64,000 nucleotides of DNA, taken from Plantago major (lineage: Eukaryota; Streptophyta; Magnoliopsida; Lamiales; Plantaginaceae). Shown piece after piece: positions 36,387 to 48,362 of this stretch (within the stretch, counting starts at the first letter, position 1; each line of letters opens with the position of its first letter). Where the stretch lies: the NCBI GenBank assembly GCA_026545765.1, contig CM048841.1, positions 95,933,352-95,997,351 on the forward strand, in the 5' to 3' direction. Below the pieces are notes generated by a model. That model ran no database searches. It was not told where the DNA came from and was given only the letters and a program-made list of their open reading frames with translations. A program made the position numbers and the translations under genes.

Positions 36387-39300
36387 ATGTTTTCTCTGTT
36401 TTCCTTTCTACGTAAACTCGTCTCCAACGATGCGTAAGTTCATTTCAGCATCATAACATCATTATAGTCCTTTTTTGTTCATTTTCTTGAGATTTTATGT
36501 ACTGATGGAAACTTTTGAAATGTTTGTGTACTACATGAACAAGTTTCCAATGCCTGTGTGTGCTTTATGATTGTTCAGGGAACAGGATAAGAATAAGCCC
36601 GGACAGGTGGTGATACCCGGTCCTGTTACGCAGAGGATCGATGAGGACAGAGTTTTGGTGGGCTTGCAGAATTTAGCTATCAAGAAAGAAGCCAAGAAAA
36701 AACAAAAACCATTGGGGCTCGTTGATTTGGTCTTTTCTTGGTCCTTAACTGATATAATGAACAAAGATTTCTACAAGGACAAGGTTTGTTGTTTCCACTT
36801 CTTTATGAACTTTTCCTTGTTCCAAATCTTTTTCTGTTGTTAGAAATTTACTTTTATGATCGAAATTGCAAGTGTACTACTCTTCATGTGTAGAGTACTG
36901 ATTCATGTGTAGTATTGTTGGTTTATTTATAGGTTAAGAGAATCCCGGTAGAATTTTCGTCTGTGGACCAATACTTGAAATCATTCATTGAACCACTTGT
37001 CGAAGAGACACATGCTGATTTGTTTTCTAAATTGACAACATTGTCTCATGCCCCTTCTTGTGAAATACGGTATGCTGTATGTGTTACGCAAGGTGAGGAA
37101 TATCTATAGAAATTAGCGTGGGGACAAGGAGAATACGAAGCTGAGATTGGGGATTTAGTTGCGTTAACAGAGGTGAGGCCGAGATGTATTGATGATCTTG
37201 ATAGGCCTAGAAGACCTTATCTCATTGCTTTAGTTCAAGGCATGGAGGAGGATGGTCTTGTTCCTGTGGTATGTTCGAAACCTCTCATGTTTGAGATGAG
37301 GGGTAGAGCTACTCCAAAACTATTCGCAGTCTGTCTTACCAATTTGACTACAAACATGCGCATATGGAATGCCTTGCATCCGGACTTGAAGGGAGGAAAT
37401 TTAAAGCTAATGAACACCGTGCTGATATCTAATCCATCTGTACGTGAAGTGGACTCGATGACAATATGTTTCTGCAATCTATGAATGTATTTGTAAATAG
37501 CTAACTTGTTGAATCTTTTTTTTTTTTTTGGCACCCTTGACATTAACTGCAGGTAGAGGAAAATTGTACTCTTTGCAGCTCAAATAAAGACGAGAGTTTT
37601 GCTCTGAGAAACTCAAGGGAAGCTATCAGCCCTCTTGGACTTGATGATTCCCAGAAAGCTGCAGTTTTGAATACCATTGAGACGGTAGAGTGTCATCACG
37701 AAAATAAGGTGAAGCTAATATGGGGACCTCCTGGGACTGGGAAAACTAAAACAATCGCCACTTTGTTATTTGCGTTATTCAGGATGAAGTGTAGAACTTT
37801 GACATGTGCTCCTACTAATGTTGCCGTATTAGGCGTGACTAAGAGGTTGATGAGCTTGTTGCAGGGTACGTTAATGTATGAGACGTATGGACTAGGGGAT
37901 ATAGTCTTGTTTGGAAATGGAGAGCGAATGAAGATCGATGACCATGAAGACCTTTCTAATGTATATCTTGATCATCGCATTTATGTACTAGCTCACTGTT
38001 TTGCTCCTCTGACTGGGTGGAAAGGTAGTTTGGAATCAATGATTAGCCTACTTGACGATCCTGAGAATCAATATGCTTTGTATTTGAGAAGACAGAGAGA
38101 TGCAAATGAGGAAACATCGGACATGTGTTATGCTGAGGAGCTCTCCATGGAGGAGAAATCGAGAGGCTTAGGCGCTCCAGAAAGGAAACACTGGAATAAG
38201 AAAATACTAGTTGATAAAAAGGAAAGAAAGAAGAGAGATTCGAGGCCCAAAGCTGATTCGAGGAAGGACAAACGTAAAGATGAAAAACCCGCAGTATCTC
38301 ATGGAATTGCGAACCTCACATGGACATTTGAGGAATATTTCATAAGGACATTCAGAAAGCTAGGAAATGAGCTTATGCTTTGCATAATAGGGATGTGCAC
38401 ACATATGCCTACATCATACCTTTCAGTCGAGGTAATAAAGAACATGATTCAAGTTCATGAAACGCTCCAAAAGCTTGGTTCACTGCTGAATAGCATTGGT
38501 GCCCCCGAAGGTTTAGTGCAAGCTCTTAAAGGAAACAGGAGTACTACAGCCTCAAAACAACTTACTGAGTTCTGTCAGATAAGATTACAATGCTTGGCGG
38601 AACTCAAACATCTACGTTTGAAATTCTCAGTCCCAAAGTTCTTCGAACATCACCTGATTAAGAGCTTTTGTTTGAAAAATGCAAGATTGATTTTTTGCAC
38701 AGCTTCAAGTTCTTCCAAGTTACAAAAAGAAGGAATGACCCCATTCGAGTTGGTGATAATCGATGAAGCTGCACAGCTAAAGGAGTGTGAATCGTCAATC
38801 CCCTTACAGCTCTTTGGTCTCCGGCATGCTATACTTGTTGGTGATGAGAAACAACTTCCAGCAATGGTTCAAAGCAAGGTTCGAAATCCATAAATATTAG
38901 TATCAATCTTTATGATACATCATGATCAATATAGCTTATTTTTAATTTTCATTTTGACAGATATGTGAAAAAGCTGATTTTGGGAGGAGTTTGTTTCAGA
39001 GGCTTGTGATTTTAAACCAAGGCAAACAACTTCTCAGTGTTCAATACAGGATGCATCCTTCAATAAGCTTCTTTCCAAACAAAGAGTTCTATGGAAAAAA
39101 GATTAAGAACGGGCAAAATGTCATGGCAAGAACTTATGAGAGGCGTTTCCTAAAAGGGTTAATGTTTGGGTCCTATTCTTTCATAGATATAAACCACGGA
39201 AAAGAGGACTTCGATGATAACCATAGCCAGAAAAACATGGTGGAGGTTTCTGTGGTTGCTGAAATTGTATCAAAACTCTATGATGGTACTTTTCCTCCAA

Positions 39301-40646
39301 ACCTGACAAGTTCTCATAATATAATTACAATATAGTTCGTCTTTCTTGATCATGGTCCTGTTTTTGCACAGAACATACTCGCTCGAAGCAAAAGGTTAGT
39401 GTTGGTTGCATATCACCATACAAAGCGCAAGTTCGTGCAATTCAGGAGAGACTTGGAAGCACTTATAGCGCAGATGTAAATGCCATGTTTTCTGTCAATG
39501 TTCGCTCAGTTGACGGATTTCAAGGTGGTGAAGAGGATGTGATAATTATCTCAACTGTTAGGTGCAATGGGAGTGGATCCATCGGTTTCCTGTCCAATCT
39601 CCAGAGAACCAATGTAGCTTTAACTCGGGCAAGGTACTTTAATTCTGTTTTGCATGTATTACGTTTGCTTTCTTTTGGCTTAGTTCAATCCAGCAGTTCA
39701 ATGAGTAAATTTGCGTGATACTAGGTACTGTTTGTGGATATTAGGAAATGGTGCAACTCTGTTAAACAGTGGTAGTGTCTGGAAAAAGTTGGTCGTGGAT
39801 GCTAAGCGTAGGCACAAATTCTTCAAAGCTAGTGAGGATAAGGACTTGGCTTTGGCAATTGGCAATTCTTTAGTAGATCTCAACCAACTGGATTCATTAT
39901 TTTGTACTGACTCTATCTTGTTCAGAACCTCAAAGTGGAAGGTAAATTCACACTTTTTCTTATTATCTGTTCGGAAATGAGTTCAGATGCTTGGAAGAAG
40001 GCTGTAGTTCATAGAATTCTTGATTTACTTCAAGTTAAACTGTGTAATAACAAAAAAAATGCAAATGATCAGGTCATTTTCTCAGCTCAGTTCAAACAGT
40101 CTATTGCACGATTCCAGCAGTCAGTTCTCAAAGATGTTTACGCTCTACTGGTGAAGCTGTCGAATGGCTGGCGTCACCAGATAGACAATAAAAGGCTTGA
40201 CAATCTGGAATGCGCTTGTTCGCAGTTACTGGAGATTTATGATGTCAAAGAGCCTCTAAAATTGATCTGGACAATTGACATTGTTTATGAAAAAAAGCAC
40301 GACACTCAAGTTCTCAAAATCTGGGAAGTCTTGCCTGTATCTGAGATACCTAAACTGGCAAAGAACATCAAGGTCCTGATTGAGAACAACACTGTGGATT
40401 ATGTGAATCGTTGTCTGTGCAAACGAGTCAAGGGGTATGCAAACTGCTTTATTTTCAAACATTCATCTCAAAAGGCTACCTTAGCTGATTAGTGATTACT
40501 TTACACCACTTGGTTTTCGCAGGAACTTGACGCTTCCTGTGAGTTGGCCTCTGAATGCAAATGCTGCAGGTTCCAGTAAGGATACGAGCCGTGATTCAGC
40601 AGGATCATCAGGAAGGAGCCGGCGTCCTAAGCGACTAGTAATTTAG
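36387..40646 (+). pseudogene. SEN1/MAA3-type superfamily 1 RNA helicase gene with two frame lesions
   Basis: Exons: 36387-36433, 36579-36783, 36933-37439, 37553-38878, 38961-39285, 39372-39633, 39725-39941, then an exon ending at 40434, and 40523-40646. Junctions are GT-AG with matching phase as far as 39941. Helicase motifs are intact: Walker [11 protein letters not shown] (about 37725), motif II IDEAAQLKECES, motif III GDEKQLPAM, QYRMHPSIS, motif [14 protein letters not shown] and motif [11 protein letters not shown]. It resembles plant Sen1-like P-loop proteins At1g65780/At1g65810. Two problems: an in-frame TAG at 37107-37109 in exon 3, and a frame change between 39941 and about 39985, where no legal intron rejoins WK to SSDAWKKAV. 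The C-terminus PVSWPLNANAAGSS then a basic tail is family-typical. The lesions suggest a recent pseudogene or null allele, or assembly errors. The family acts in RNA/DNA unwinding, presumably nuclear. Confidence 0.85.
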
Positions 40647-40941
40647 GTTTAACCAGAATTTCAAACGAGCAGGCAAGAGCTATGGAGTATGATCTTTTAT
40701 GAAAGGGAACGTTAATCTGTATAAAAAAATATTTATCATTTTGTAAGCACGACCTTCGCCAACAGTCGACTCACCTGAGGTAGGGTCCTAGAATATTCTT
40801 CATATACAGGGTCTGTGAGGAAGTTGGATCCAACTCCTTCAAATTTGTCAAAACCCAAATGTTAAATATTTCCATGTTTTAAATTCTCATTTTGGCATTT
40901 GAGTGTTCTTTCAAATCTACACTATCTTTTTTAATTGAGTA
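40647..40941. other. 3' flank of the helicase gene
   Basis: Probable 3' untranslated region followed by AT-rich spacer. No other feature seen. Confidence 0.5.
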
Positions 40942-41173
40942 ATTCTACTGAGAGCCGGTCTTTATATAATTTATCTAAACATATATTAATTATCAAGAAA
41001 ATCATCAATGTTATTAATCAAAACACCTATGTTCTCAAAATGTTATTTTTTCATATTACAACAATACTTATTTCATTAACAACATAGACATTTTGATTAA
41101 TAACATGGATAGTTTTATTGATAATATAGTCCGTCTCTAGATAAGTTATCTAGAGACCGTCTCTCATGAGACT
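40942..41173. repeat. MITE-like element with TCTAGATAA-type termini
   Basis: The right end GTCTCTAGATAAGTTATCTAGAGACC-type sequence followed by GTCTCTCATGAGACT is the inverse of the left end ATTCTACTGAGAGCCGG and its neighbour. The body matches the copies at 1596-1917 and 1987-2215 in opposite orientation. No clear target duplication. Confidence 0.65.
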
Positions 41174-41318
41174 TTGTGTTTTTAATTTTCTTTTTCCTTC
41201 GCTATTTTATCGGTCAAGTTCATATGTTTAGAAAAATTAAATAATTGGCATGACATATCCATTTGTCAAATGAGTTCGTATCATAATTAGATTGAAGTGG
41301 ATGCAGTACAAGGTTTTA

Positions 41319-41446
41319 GGCTTTGTTCTCTTCGTCTGAACAGAATTGAAAAGAACAGAACTAAATTGTAGTATAAAATATAACTAAGCAGAACTGAACT
41401 GAATGGATCTGAACTGAATGAGTTTTCAGATGAAGAGAACACACGG
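41319..41446. repeat. PIF/Harbinger-like MITE (128 bp)
   Basis: GGCTTTGTTCTCTTC at the left and GAAGAGAACACACGG at the right are imperfect inverted repeats. TTA precedes the left end (41316-41318). It is the same family as 2223-2305 and 46916-47033; the interior is rich in CAGAACTGAACTGAA phrases. Confidence 0.65.
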
Positions 41447-43680
41447 TATTTATTCAACAGACGAAGAACAAATAAGAAAACGTTAATGGTTACCTTGGAA
41501 ACGGCCGAGCAAATATTGATCTGAGGAGCAAAAACCCTATTCACGAAGCAAGAAAACAAATTGATTGGTTTTTCAATTTCGGCCTGTGTGAATGAAGATT
41601 AGGGTGAGAATACAACTATGTAACTACTCAAAATAGAGAAACAATTAATGAACCCAAAGTGAAAAGGCGAAAAGATGTAGACGGCGATTTGAAAAGATTT
41701 GTTATCATCTTTATATTGTTTTTTGATTTTTTTCATCCAATAAATACAAATAATTGAAAGAAACTCTCACATCGAATCTTGCCAAAAGTACTATACAAAT
41801 TCTTCAGAATAAAAATTGGGCGTTATAATATATATAGATAGATACTTATGTTACTATTAAATTGTACTCATTTGTTCCATGATCAAATTTTTTCCGACTC
41901 GAAAATATCAAATCAAACATAAATGCAGGTAATGCAAATAATAACAAGTTTATCATACATACAACATTTGACGTTAAACATATGATGTTTGTACTTAAAT
42001 ATATAGTATGATGTTGAATTGGACTCTTTGAGAAATGACCTCTCACAAAAGTTTGTATTGTTCGAGTTATGAAGATCTCGATGATCATATCATAATAAAA
42101 TTACTCGTAGGACAGTATGAGTGGCATTCAAACGACAAATTCTGTTCAAAAGTCGAGAGTTTCCTAGAAAGCAATAAAGTTATATACGTTCATTACACGC
42201 CCAACGTATCAGTTGATATGATTTTGTTATTGTTTAGGAAAATCAAATCAAATGTCATGCTTTCGTCCAAACGGGCGACGTCCTCTTTTTGGAGGGTCGG
42301 ATGATCCGGTATTTGGAGGGTGAACCGTCCGTGAACGGCATAATACTACTTGTAATTTCCCATTTGCGTGTTAAATTAGTTGGTCATTTGCTGAAGGGCT
42401 AATTTCTCTAGGCCCCCTAATAAATTTGCTAACATAACACTTTGGTCCCTCTGATTCTAACAGTAACACCATATGACAGATTTAACAAATCAATTACATA
42501 ACGGGCCAAAAGTCAAGTTTCCTCCAAACACATCCTTATTTTAAACTTCTAAACAATTTACATTTTTATCATAAATTAATTTCATTTTATTACAAAATTG
42601 ATCCAAACAATTTGTATTTACTCGCTATAACTATTTTTCTATTTTCAAACTTACCAACAAAAATTGGAAATAACCCTCTTAAAAAATTTAATAAATATTT
42701 TAAATATAAAAGTTCATTATGAAATAACAAAAAATTACAAAACAATATGAAAAAGATACAAACAAATCCATATTTTTATGTTCCATGAAAATAGCTTATA
42801 TTGATACTGATTTGGAGCTTTCTCGTGTGGAAGAAATATAAAAGAAAATGAAAAAATAAAGAAAATTGTAATATAAAATTTTATTTGTTAATAATTTTCA
42901 GATTGTTTATAAGTTTTTGTTATTTCTTACTTCCTTCCCCCACGGGACAAAGTTACCACTTATTTTTAGGTCGATATAATAAGCACCAATTAATTTTTTA
43001 ATAAAATAATGTAGTGGTTAATTTGTACTATATTGAAAATTATTGCTAAAAGTATTACTATTATTTTATTCCATTAGGTTAGTATTGATTAGACAAAAGT
43101 TTGAATGATTAGATTAGACAAGTGATGCTTGTTGTGATTTTGTCTAGATAACTTAGAGTGATGTTTGTATTTGTATAGTCTGGATCAGAGCATGACATTG
43201 TTTGAAAATGAGAAAAGTATGCTCTTTCTTAAAAAGAAAGTATTTTTTTTGAAGTTATGAATATTTTATATAACATGGTGGCAGAAAGTTTTGTAAAATG
43301 GAAGCGGGAACCTTTTCTTGAGAGATCAAAAAGGGCTAAACGACAATCATGTTTCAGTATTGAGTAAGTATCTTTTAATATTTTTGTTATTTTTTTGAAG
43401 ATTATATTTGAAATATTATTTTATTTCATTTTTGTAAATAATTTTATATTTTTAGAACTAGTTTAAAATTTAGATTTTTTATTTAATTTATTTTAGTTTT
43501 AACGTTTAATAATTTGAAAATGTGAAAGGGAATAAATGGAAACTAGAAAATGTGATGGTTAAAACAATAAGGTCATGTTTGGAAATCTAAGTTTTGAAAA
43601 TAAAAAATGAATTAATATTTTATTGTTGAAATCACGGGACGAAATTGTTATTAGGTGATTTATTGGGGGATGTGGAGCTA
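41447..43680. other. 2.2 kb AT-rich spacer
   Basis: No gene recognised. 41930-42055 carries the right half of the AACTTTTGTGAGAG MITE family. 42280-42330 has a short GC-richer patch with GGAGGGT repeats. The remainder is A/T-rich. Confidence 0.4.
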
Positions 43681-43776
43681 TTTTCCCTTTGCTTGAACAA
43701 AACCCTAATTTCTTAACAAGGGGATTTCTTCTCTGTGTGCTATTCTCTTCCAGGTATCGATTTATCACATTCTACT

Positions 43777-43805
43777 CTTCTTCTTCTTCTTCTTCTTCTT
43801 CTTCT
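43777..43805 (+). repeat. (CTT)n microsatellite in the LSM8 leader region
   Basis: About nine to ten uninterrupted CTT units. They lie downstream of a CCAG/GTATCG donor-like site (43752) that probably ends a non-coding first exon of LSM8, so the repeat would be inside a 5' UTR intron. Confidence 0.8.
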
Positions 43806-44140
43806 AATGACAAATCATGTATCTGAAAATGACATGAAGCTCGTAAGTCATTGAAATTTAGTTAGCTTATTGTTATAGCTACTCGCTAGAGTGTCGATTG
43901 TAAATTTGTAATAGCTACTTTTCGCCATTGACAAATTGCATTTTACCTTTGCAAATCTCCTCCATGCCGTACATCAAATGCATTGATTACCTTTTATTTA
44001 GTCATTTGCCCAATTCTGGTGATAGGTTGCGTGTTTTCAGCTAGCTAGAGTGTTTGTTGTTTTCGGTCACACAGAGTTAACTGGAGTTTACTTTCTCAAG
44101 TTTGAAAGCTCAGCTACTTCATTCTATTGGTGATAACACG

Positions 44141-46536
44141 ATGGCAACTGGAACAGGACTTGAGTCTCTTGTTGATCGTAAGTGATTTCTGTTCATTATA
44201 TGCCTTGTTCAATGGGATTTGGAATCTAATAACTAGATATTAGAAGAATTTTGTAGTTCCATAATCTTTTCCACTGGTTTAGTGGATTTTGAATGCGTAG
44301 ACTTGCAGGAATTTTGTTACTTGAGAATACTAAGATAGTCAGAAACTCAGAATGCGGATAAGATTAAAAGCTGTACAATATCATCAGTGTGTTTTGGTTG
44401 AGAAGCCAGGAAATAGTTTAGCTCTGTGGAGGTCTTTGTTCCCTTCGCTTCATCTGTTCCACTTTAGATGTTACGAACTATGAGACAAATGAGAAATAAC
44501 GGAAGGAAAATTATGGATGGAATAGGGAAGTATCAGAATCATCTACTTTTGAGGAGCTGGCATTCACTGACTGAAATGGTAGCTGTGAAGCTTTCCTCGT
44601 GGCTTCATATTTTCCACCAATATGCAATCAAGGTTTTCTTTAAGTTATAAAAATTATGTTTTTTACGTAGAATAACATAGCAATCTTCAACTTAGTTGCC
44701 TGCTAGTCGTCTTTTTTTTTTTTTTTTGGGGGGAGCTGCTCTTTACTTTTGGAACTGTTTGAAGGCTGAAAGAAGATATATAGTGGAAACATTATCGGCT
44801 CGTTGCTTCTGTGTTATAAAAGTTCATTTGTGATTGCGCAGGAGTTCAATATAAGTACCAATATGGAACCTAACCAATATATAGATCATATAAAGCAGCC
44901 CTTAATTGTGGTGTTAAAACCTGATGAATCGTTGATGTAAAACTACACAATGTCAACTTCTTGGTTTTTGTGGATATGATATATCTGTATCTAGTTTCAT
45001 GCATATCTTTCTTTTATTCATTTATAACAGTTTCCAAAACAAAACAAAAAAAAACCCTTGCTGGTTGTGAGACAGTAGAGAGAGCTCAGTTATTGGGACT
45101 TTGTAATCCGTGGTGGGTGATGGAATTCGGACATATTTTTGTATGTGTTGAGTATAGTTTAACTGTTAGGAGTTATATGACCTGATTGGCTCAATGTAAT
45201 TTATGCTTCTGTGAACTTCCAGTTTGCCTATTACAGTAAGCAGATTTACTTTCATTTATCTGGCAAAACTACTAAGCGATTTATGTTCTGGGTACTTAGT
45301 TAGAAGCATGAAGCTGACATGATTGCTTCCGATAATAGGTTTTGTTCTATATATTTTGTATGTGATGGTGGTTATTCTGCAATTTGAACTTTAAATTTCT
45401 AAACATTCTTTTACTGTTTAACACCTTTAAGTTTCTGTGCCTAACATATAACCCTTGTTGCTTTTAACAGAAACAATTTCGATAATCACAAATGACGGGC
45501 GGAATATCGTGGTAAGTTTTATTTTTGGGCGACTGTACATAAACTTGCATCATGGATTACATTTATGTATTGAGAGTTTGTATTATGCAGGGAGTTCTGA
45601 AAGGTTTTGATCAGGCCACCAATATTATACTTGATGAATCCCACGAACGGGTTTACTCCACTAAGGTCTGATCTGTCGCAAACTTTAACAAATACATTAT
45701 GTGAAAATCGTTTTGCACTGTGTTGTGTCTTTCCTTCGTGTTATGTATATTACTTTTTTGTCGACTTAGCTTACTGAAATAATAAGCTACTCCAGTTATA
45801 CTAGCTTTTTATACTTCCTTTATTTTGTAGTTGAAGCATGAAATGTCAGAACGATGATGAGCAGAGTGACTTGTTATTTACATAATTACATTCTCCCTGT
45901 TTCCCCTTTTCCCCTTTGGCGGTTTCTGAAACTTAGTTTAATGACAGTGCTCTAGCCTCAGACTCTTAGAAATAACATCAAGATGAAAGGTCTATGTAAT
46001 AAAAATGGAACATCTTTCTAGGCCAATTTGTTTCAGGTTCAGTCATCAGAGTCTTTGATCATGTGGTGTTATTATATATCTTGTCTCCATTGAGTGGACC
46101 ATTGTGAAGCTGGCTTAGATGTTCAACAAGCGAGACTAGATAGCATCTGACTAGGCTGTAGTTTATGTGTATATCTGTACTGCCAAGCCCCTTTGTTTGG
46201 TCAGTAGTGCCTACACCTTTTGGCTCTTGCAATCACTTCTTTGCTGATAGAATTTCTTTTCATTGCAGGAAGGCGTACAACAACTTGTGTTGGGTCTATA
46301 CATCATACGAGGCGATAACATGTATGATAGTCTTAATTTAGTTACAATATGTCATCAACTAAGTCATCCTTTAATGTTTTAGGCGACAACATGTATGATA
46401 ACTGTATGTCATTGAATAATCGATCGCTCCCTTTCACTTCTGTAGAAGCATTGTTGGAGAGATAGATGAAGAGCGTGACGAACAGCTGGATCTGTCCAAA
46501 CTCAGGGCTCATCCCTTGAAGCCAGTCATACATTGA
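44141..46536 (+). CDS. LSM8: LSM8, U6 snRNA-associated Sm-like protein (5 coding exons)
   Basis: Coding exons are 44141-44177, 45471-45511, 45591-45665, 46269-46321 and 46446-46536, all GT-AG with matching phase, giving 98 residues, the normal LSM8 length. The Sm fold is clear: Sm1 from SLVDQTISIITNDGRNIVG through KGFDQATNIILDESHERV, and Sm2 with LGLYIIRGDNI. The C-terminus KLRAHPLKPVIH is typical of plant LSM8. With LSM2-7, LSM8 forms the nuclear ring that binds the 3' oligo-U of U6 snRNA and supports splicing; LSM8 replaces LSM1 of the cytoplasmic decay ring. A 5' UTR intron is likely (43752 to about 44040). The gene is convergent with the NHL6-like gene, about 0.9 kb away. The donor of exon 4 has a second copy downstream in the intron (see 46381-46400). 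Confidence 0.95.
46381..46400 (+). repeat. Duplicate of the LSM8 exon-4 donor segment inside intron 4
   Basis: AGGCGACAACATGTATGATA here matches 46310-46329 (exon 4 end plus donor) at 19 of 20 bases, 71 bases downstream. It carries its own CAACAT/GTATGA donor and is preceded by TGTTTTAG, which looks like an acceptor. Confidence 0.8.
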
Positions 46537-46915
46537 TTGGAACGTCCTCGGAACATGTGTAATGTCTATGAACTATCTAGATTGGGTGATAGAACAACGT
46601 AAGCTGGTTAGTAGTTATCAAGAGAACGGTGACATCTTTAGAAACTTTTTGTACCTATCTTGTATTGTATGCTACTAAGAATTTGACTGAGTTGGCTTGT
46701 TGGTTGATTACTTACCAGAATTTGAGTGTTACAACAGAAAAGAGGTGATCTTTGACATCTGCAAACCAATATACTTGTCTCTGAACCAGGTTTTGTGCTC
46801 AAGAGTTCTTGAACTTTGTTTATTTTATTAAGTATTTTGTAGATTAAGATAGTGATTTTCATTCATTTAATGCAAGTCTCATGGGACCCCTTTATGGAGG
46901 GAATAGAGGGACTTA

Positions 46916-47033
46916 GACTCTGTTCTTTTCAACTTAAAACTCATTCAGTTCCTTTCAGTTCAGTTCTGCTTAGTTATATTTTATACTACAATTCAGTTCA
47001 GTTCAATAAATTTCAGTTGAAAAGAACAGAGCC
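46916..47033. mobile_element. PIF/Harbinger-like MITE (118 bp) with TTA target duplication
   Basis: Inverted ends GACTCTGTTCTTTTCAACT / AGTTGAAAAGAACAGAGCC are flanked by TTA at 46913-46915 and 47034-47036. The interior is rich in TTCAGTTCAGTT phrases. It lies between the convergent LSM8 and NHL6-like genes. Confidence 0.8.
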
Positions 47034-47478
47034 TTAAACCGAGACAAATATTATTGTTATAGCTAGATACATTTGGTGTTTTATTAAGAACTTGTACATA
47101 CGCATAAAATATGACACACCATTAATTATTAAAAACATTACACTTGAGAGTATTAATCCGTTCTTTAGGTTCTTTATTTATGTAGGTATCTCCAAAGACT
47201 TTGTGCTGTCGTACCGTCAATTTTATCATTTATTCTCTCCATTTTAAAGAAAGAAAATCAAGAACAAAGAAACGAATGTTGAAGCATGTAATACTAGAGA
47301 ACCAATTGTGAAATTGAAGGAAAATATATCGTCATATAAATAAAAGTAAAAAATATGGCTCATGGCCAGTATAAAGTATCATCTGGAGTGCATTGCAATA
47401 CACATAGCTCTCAACTTATTTTACCGAAATAGCCCATAAAAATCACATAATAGAAATCAAGAAATATAGTCAAAAGAA

Positions 47479-48237
47479 TTAAAGCCTAAACCTGAAGCTA
47501 CACCTGCTATCACTAACCCTGATGACATTATCCTGAGCCAAACTATTAGCCCTCAAACTGCACCTCACCAAGAATTTCCATCTCATCAGCCTCAGCCTCC
47601 CAAGCCTTATTCTCACCGGGACCCTAGCCCGAATATCCAACGGTATGGCACCTCCCAGCTCGTCCTCATTAATTAACTGCAGCAAGCCAGAAGCGTCCTG
47701 CGTTTGTCCCGGGATCACAAGGCTCAGTGCAGTAGTATTCCTATGCCCCTGGTAGAAAACCGGCAACGGACCATCCGCAAGTTCCGTTCCTCTATACAAC
47801 ACACGCAGATGGCTTCCGCCCAGATAATATATTCCTATCCTCGTGTTGGGATTCCTCGCGGTTATGTTGACAGTAAACGTCGCTGTCAAGCTGTTGTCAG
47901 TTCCGAAATTGAACTGCGTGATTCGCATGGAGTCGACGGAGTAGTCCGGTATTCTTGGTTGGAAACCGAAGTATATGATAGCTGCTAAGATTCCCAGGAG
48001 CAAGAGTGGGACTAGGATGAGGCATAAGGTCCAACATATGCACCTCTTGCAGCAGCTCCTCTTCTTCGGCGGTTTTATTGGTGCGTAAGGGATCGTTCGG
48101 GCTATGGGTGGCGGATGGTGTCGGTCAGGGTCGCCCTGATCTGAGCGAGACGAGTTTCGGCTCACAAGAGGAGCGGTGGGTTTCGCGGTTGGAGCTTCAG
48201 GGTCCTGAACTGGATGGACTCTTAGATGATCAGCCAT
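47479..48237 (-). CDS. NHL6: NDR1/HIN1-like protein 6 (LEA_2 domain), single exon
   Basis: The product is 252 residues from ATG 48235-48237. This start, MADHLRVHPVQDPEAP, matches the family N-terminus and follows a TATA box at a suitable distance, so the upstream in-frame codons are leader. The order is: a Pro/Ser-rich cytosolic part with TAPLVSRNSSRSDQGDP; a basic-Cys cluster KKRSCCKRCICW; one membrane segment (about residues 85-110); then a LEA_2 domain with PDYSVDSMRI, TVNITARNPNTRIGIYY, LPVFYQGHRNTT and a RCSFRFRL end. NHL proteins are small plasma-membrane proteins related to NDR1 and tobacco HIN1; NHL6 of Arabidopsis is linked to stress and ABA responses. The reading frame is intact. 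The gene is convergent with LSM8, as I recall it also is in Arabidopsis (At1g65690/At1g65700). Confidence 0.92.
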   Translation of the reverse strand: MADHLRVHPVQDPEAPTAKPTAPLVSRNSSRSDQGDPDRHHPPPIARTIPYAPIKPPKKRSCCKRCICWTLCLILVPLLLLGILAAIIYFGFQPRIPDYSVDSMRITQFNFGTDNSLTATFTVNITARNPNTRIGIYYLGGSHLRVLYRGTELADGPLPVFYQGHRNTTALSLVIPGQTQDASGLLQLINEDELGGAIPLDIRARVPVRIRLGRLRLMRWKFLVRCSLRANSLAQDNVIRVSDSRCSFRFRL

Positions 48238-48354
48238 TGTGAGAAATCGGATAACGTAGCGGATACTGGTGGGAAACCAAGAAAGCAATGTGAGAGCAAA
48301 GGGGCTTGAATGAGTCCCTTTTTGTTTTCTTTTGTGAGAAGGGATCTTGTTTGG

Positions 48355-48362
48355 TTTATATA
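48355..48362 (-). promoter_or_regulatory. TATA box of the NHL6-like gene
   Basis: TATATAAA on the minus strand (TTTATATA on plus), about 120 bases upstream of the ATG, a plausible distance for a leader of roughly 85-95 bases. Confidence 0.6.

Noticed and set aside
37091-37110. GTGAGGAATATCTATAG as a micro-intron removing the TAG
   Set aside because: At 17 bases it is far below any spliceable intron length.
39942-39986. 45-base GT...CAG segment as an intron of the helicase gene
   Set aside because: Shorter than known plant introns, and it would not restore the frame.
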